DNA from: JAIYDJ01 sp031398695
GTDB taxonomy: Bacteria > Pseudomonadota > Alphaproteobacteria > Rhodobacterales > Rhodobacteraceae
Length of the DNA stretch: 8,708 bases
Reading direction: 5' to 3'
Assembly (NCBI GenBank): GCA_031398695.1
Contig: JANNNU010000132.1
Span: 1 to 8,708 of the forward strand
The notes under the pieces were generated by a model. That model made no database searches and was not told where the DNA came from. It worked only from the letters and a program-made list of their open reading frames with translations. The number at the start of each line of letters is the position of its first letter. Position 1 is the stretch's first letter. Shown piece after piece: positions 6,227-8,708 of this stretch. Position numbers and translations under genes: made by a program.

Positions 6227-6364
6227 GCACAGGTCCGACAGCAGCCGCGCATGGCCGGGCGGGCGCAGTATGCTGCAGCTTGACCCCGGCGACGATCCCG
6301 ATACCGTGCGAGTGGAAACGGTGTCTGCGGACGAGCGCAGGCCGAAAACTGGGCGAGGTCCATC

Positions 6365-8143
6365 GTGCGCTACTCGATCACGATCGTCCTGATGACGGCT
6401 TTGGGTGGTTTGACGGGGATTGCGGTCGGCTCGGTCCTGCTGGTGTCGATTTCCGCGGGTTACCGAAACACGCTCGAGCTGACCGAGAAGCGCGCGGAAC
6501 TGACGGTTGCCGCGATTGAGCGCGGCGTGCGCGACAGGCTTGCACCGGCGCAGAACCTGATCGAGGACATTGCCCGCCGGGTGGCGGAGGGCTCGCTGGA
6601 CCTTGCGGATCGCGACCGAGTGGCCGCCACGTTGAGCGGCGCACTCGCGCCGACCCCGCAACTGGGCGGGGTCGTCATCTGGCAGCCCGAGATCGAACAG
6701 TTGTGGGTGAGACGAATCGCCGATGGCACGATCACGACGCGCAACGTTTCCGCCGCGAGCCGCGCCGAATTCGAGGCAATTGCCAACGATTTTTCCCGCA
6801 AAGACGAAATGCACTGGGGGCCGCCGACCTTTTTCGACCGGCAGACCTTTGTCGACCTGCGGCGGCCCTTGACCCGGGACGGTCAGGTTATTGGCGTGGT
6901 GGCGACCGGCATTTCGCTGTCGTCACTGTCGGCGCTGGTCGGGGATCTGGCGGTCGATGATCTGACACCCTTCATCCTCTTCGGTGATGACACCGTCCTT
7001 GCCCATCCGGCGCTGCGGGATCCCCGGTATGCAAGCCTGCTGACGCCGCAAAAACCGGTGCTGTCGATCACAGAGATCGACGATCCGGTTCTAGCCGAGT
7101 TTCCGAGGCTGAAGGATTTGCAGCCCGATGCCGAAATCAGGCTGGACCTGCGACGTTGGTCGGATGGCACGAATGCCAGCATCGTTCTGTCGCGCAACAG
7201 CACGGAGTTCGGCACGGTGCCGTGGCGGATCGGGGCCTATGTGCCGGCCGAGTCGGTCAACGGGCAGATCAAGCGGCTGACGGGGTCGATCCTGCTTGGT
7301 CTGGGCATGCTGATCGTCGCGCTGTGTGCATCGCTGCCTCTGGCCCGCCGTATGGCCCAGCCGATCCGCGCGCTGTCGGCCGCGGCGGAAAAGATCGAAC
7401 GGTTGGAGCTTGACTCGATCACGCCGCTGCAAGGCTCGTTGATCCGGGAACTGGACGAACAGGCGCGGTCGTTCAACCGGATGGTTCAGGGATTGCGCTG
7501 GTTTCAGGCCTATGTGCCGCGACGGCTGGTTCGCCGGTTGATGGACGAAACGGCAGGCCCCATGCGGGATGCGCGGGCCGCCGATCTCACGGTGATGTTT
7601 ACCGATGTCGTCGGATTCACCGCCCTGTCCGAGGTGCTGCCGCCTGCCGAGATCGTGAGCCTGCTGAACGCGCATTTCGAGATCATTAACGGGATCGTTG
7701 AGGCCGAAGACGGCACGCTGGACAAATTCATCGGTGATGCCGCGATGGCGTTCTGGGGCGCGCCCGACCCGATGCCAGATCATGCGGCCCGCGCGTGCCG
7801 GGCGGCGCTTGCCATTGCTCAGGCGGTGACGGCCTTGGCGGAACGGTCGGGCGATCCAGCGTTGCGCATCAAGATCGGGCTGCATTGCGGTCCGCTGACG
7901 GTCGGCAATATCGGCGCGCCCACCCGGATGAACTACACGGTCATTGGCGATACGGTAAACGTGTGTGCCCGTGTCGAGGCGCTGGCCGGAGCCTATACCG
8001 AAGGCAGACCGGCCACGATCCTTGCAAGCCGCGCGGTGGCAGACGCCGTCGGCGACGCGTTCGTCTTTGCCCCGATCGGCGATCAATTCGTCAAGGGTCG
8101 CGAAGAGGCCGTTTCCGTCCTGCGCCTCATTCGCGCGGCGTAA
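6365..8143 (+). CDS. Membrane-bound class III adenylate cyclase with extracytoplasmic sensor and HAMP, 592 aa
   Basis: Makes cyclic AMP from ATP in response to an external signal. Order of parts: membrane helix 1 (about 5-29), a periplasmic sensor of about 270 residues with PDC/dCache-like features (WGPPTFFDRQTFVDLRRPL, GVVATGISLSSL), membrane helix 2 (about 305-327), HAMP (about 325-378), a short linker (FQAYVPRRLVRRL), and the cyclase domain (about 403-590). Metal-binding Asp414 (FTDVVGFT) and Asp458 (DKFIGDAAMAFWG) are present. Adenine-selecting Lys454 and Thr524 match the Lys/Thr pair of bacterial adenylate rather than guanylate cyclases, and Asn532 and Arg536 (VNVCARVE) complete the transition-state site. 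All key residues are intact, so it should be active as a homodimer. The start is a GTG with GAGG about six bases upstream. The signal is unknown. It is divergent from the redox operon, and a functional link is only conjecture. Confidence 0.94.
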   Translation: MRYSITIVLMTALGGLTGIAVGSVLLVSISAGYRNTLELTEKRAELTVAAIERGVRDRLAPAQNLIEDIARRVAEGSLDLADRDRVAATLSGALAPTPQLGGVVIWQPEIEQLWVRRIADGTITTRNVSAASRAEFEAIANDFSRKDEMHWGPPTFFDRQTFVDLRRPLTRDGQVIGVVATGISLSSLSALVGDLAVDDLTPFILFGDDTVLAHPALRDPRYASLLTPQKPVLSITEIDDPVLAEFPRLKDLQPDAEIRLDLRRWSDGTNASIVLSRNSTEFGTVPWRIGAYVPAESVNGQIKRLTGSILLGLGMLIVALCASLPLARRMAQPIRALSAAAEKIERLELDSITPLQGSLIRELDEQARSFNRMVQGLRWFQAYVPRRLVRRLMDETAGPMRDARAADLTVMFTDVVGFTALSEVLPPAEIVSLLNAHFEIINGIVEAEDGTLDKFIGDAAMAFWGAPDPMPDHAARACRAALAIAQAVTALAERSGDPALRIKIGLHCGPLTVGNIGAPTRMNYTVIGDTVNVCARVEALAGAYTEGRPATILASRAVADAVGDAFVFAPIGDQFVKGREEAVSVLRLIRAA

Positions 8144-8210
8144 GAGCCCGCTTGCTGATACAGGCAAAGGCTGGACGTCGCGCAGGGTGTAACGGATCGA
8201 AGGATGCTGC

Positions 8211-8230
8211 ACGAAGCTCGTTCGTTTTTT
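8211..8230 (+). terminator. Probable intrinsic terminator of the cyclase gene
   Basis: ACGAA, a five-base loop GCTCG, then TTCGT and a run of six T (8225-8230, first T shared with the stem). The stem is short and weak for a GC-rich genome, but the T-run and the position 70 bases after the cyclase stop, before a converging gene, fit a terminator. Confidence 0.4.
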
Positions 8231-8276
8231 GCATGGGTGCGACGTCGGCGAGCCTCAAACACGTGTCGCTCCGGCT

Positions 8277-8708
8277 CTACCGCATCAGCTTGGCCTGCCA
8301 AAGCCGTTCGGGCGTCGTGGCTTCATACCCGAGGGTATCGAAGCTTGCGATTTCCAGCGACTGCCCCCATGGCGCGTTGAAATAGATCCAGTGAAAGCCC
8401 GCCAACGGGCCTTCGGTCACCGTGTTCGGCCCGTCCAGAAAGGCGATGCCCTCGGCGCGCAGCCGTTCGACCGATGCAAAGACATTCTCGACCTCGAAAC
8501 ACAGGTGCGTGCCTCCGACTTCTGAATTGCGTCTCGGCCGCGCGGTGCTGTCCTCGCCGCTGTATTCGAACAGCTCGACATTGGTGCCGGCGCCACAGCG
8601 CAGGAACACCAGATCCCGGATGCGGGTGTGCGCGGGGGTGCCGAGCCTGCGCTGCATGAACGCAGCGTCGACGTCAAACGGGCCGGTGCGAAACACCTCG
8701 ATCGCCCC
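8277..8708 (-). CDS. VOC (glyoxalase/bleomycin-resistance) family protein, 5' truncated
   Basis: The frame is open to the window edge and reads sensible residues (GAIE) before the GTG at 8696, so the true start lies beyond 8708; 143 codons are visible. Metal-ligand positions typical of the vicinal oxygen chelate fold are seen: Glu45 of the fragment (NVELFEY), His68 (GGTHLCFEV) and Glu119 (GQSLEIASF); the first His ligand is expected in the missing part. FHWIYFNAPWG before the last ligand is common in small VOC proteins. Possible activities include glyoxalase-, dioxygenase- or isomerase-like reactions; the substrate cannot be told. The gene converges on the cyclase with a 133-base gap that contains the terminator. 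Confidence 0.88.
   Translation of the reverse strand, partial: GAIEVFRTGPFDVDAAFMQRRLGTPAHTRIRDLVFLRCGAGTNVELFEYSGEDSTARPRRNSEVGGTHLCFEVENVFASVERLRAEGIAFLDGPNTVTEGPLAGFHWIYFNAPWGQSLEIASFDTLGYEATTPERLWQAKLMR

Larger units (their letters stand above)
5882..6364. other. Divergent intergenic region between redox operon and cyclase
   Basis: About 480 bases separate the divergent SDR and cyclase starts, so promoters for both must lie here or, for the operon, possibly upstream of the weak 110-aa ORF. I found no convincing -35/-10 pair: TTGACC at 6280 has no good -10 partner at normal spacing. A seven-G run lies near 6034-6040, and a short palindrome at 6161-6173. No RNA gene or mobile element was seen. 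Confidence 0.5.

Noticed and set aside
6280..6308. TTGACC as a -35 element of a cyclase promoter
   Set aside because: No hexamer resembling TATAAT occurs 16-18 bases downstream; the best match (GATACC) is too close and weak.
6105..6392. A 95-codon plus-strand frame before the cyclase
   Set aside because: Ser/Arg-rich, overlaps the cyclase start out of frame and has no ribosome-binding site or motif.
7091..8212. A 373-codon open frame on the minus strand, antisense to the cyclase gene
   Set aside because: It lies over the intact cyclase domain, with an Arg/Gln/His-rich composition and no recognisable motif.

Overview
The window is GC-rich DNA with the gene style of an alphaproteobacterium, most likely a marine Rhodobacterales-type organism. 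This is inferred from the RTX-type secreted glycanase, ATGA-overlapped operons, strong GC preference at codon third positions and a HAMP/class III cyclase. No rRNA, tRNA, CRISPR array, intact insertion sequence or phage gene was seen.

Layout. (1) Positions 1-2469 (+) hold the 3' part of a large secreted family-16 glycoside hydrolase. Its catalytic domain sits between calcium-binding RTX-type modules, two of which are near-exact structural duplicates. (2) Positions 2470-2954 are a convergent, lower-GC gap with a small possible gene on the minus strand and signs of a frameshift. (3) Positions 5881 down to 2955 (-) form a compact five-gene operon: an SDR oxidoreductase lacking the usual catalytic serine, a 70-aa two-helix membrane protein, a 54-aa one-helix membrane protein, a six-helix ferric-reductase-like haem protein fused to a C-terminal Rieske domain, and a membrane-anchored protein with paired CX3C motifs. 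The last four genes are joined by ATGA stop/start overlaps. (4) Positions 5882-6364 separate this operon from a divergent gene and may contain one more weak ORF that would lead the operon. (5) Positions 6365-8143 (+) encode a membrane-bound class III adenylate cyclase with an extracytoplasmic sensor region. (6) Positions 8277-8708 (-) are the 3' part of a VOC/glyoxalase-family gene that runs off the window.

The most interesting part is the five-gene operon. Its tight coupling and topology suggest a membrane electron-transfer unit: a cytoplasmic Rieske centre connected to transmembrane haem b, with a periplasmic cysteine-rich partner and two mini membrane subunits. I do not recognise it as a named system. 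The GH16 protein and the cyclase are recognisable family members and have no visible functional link to the operon beyond proximity.
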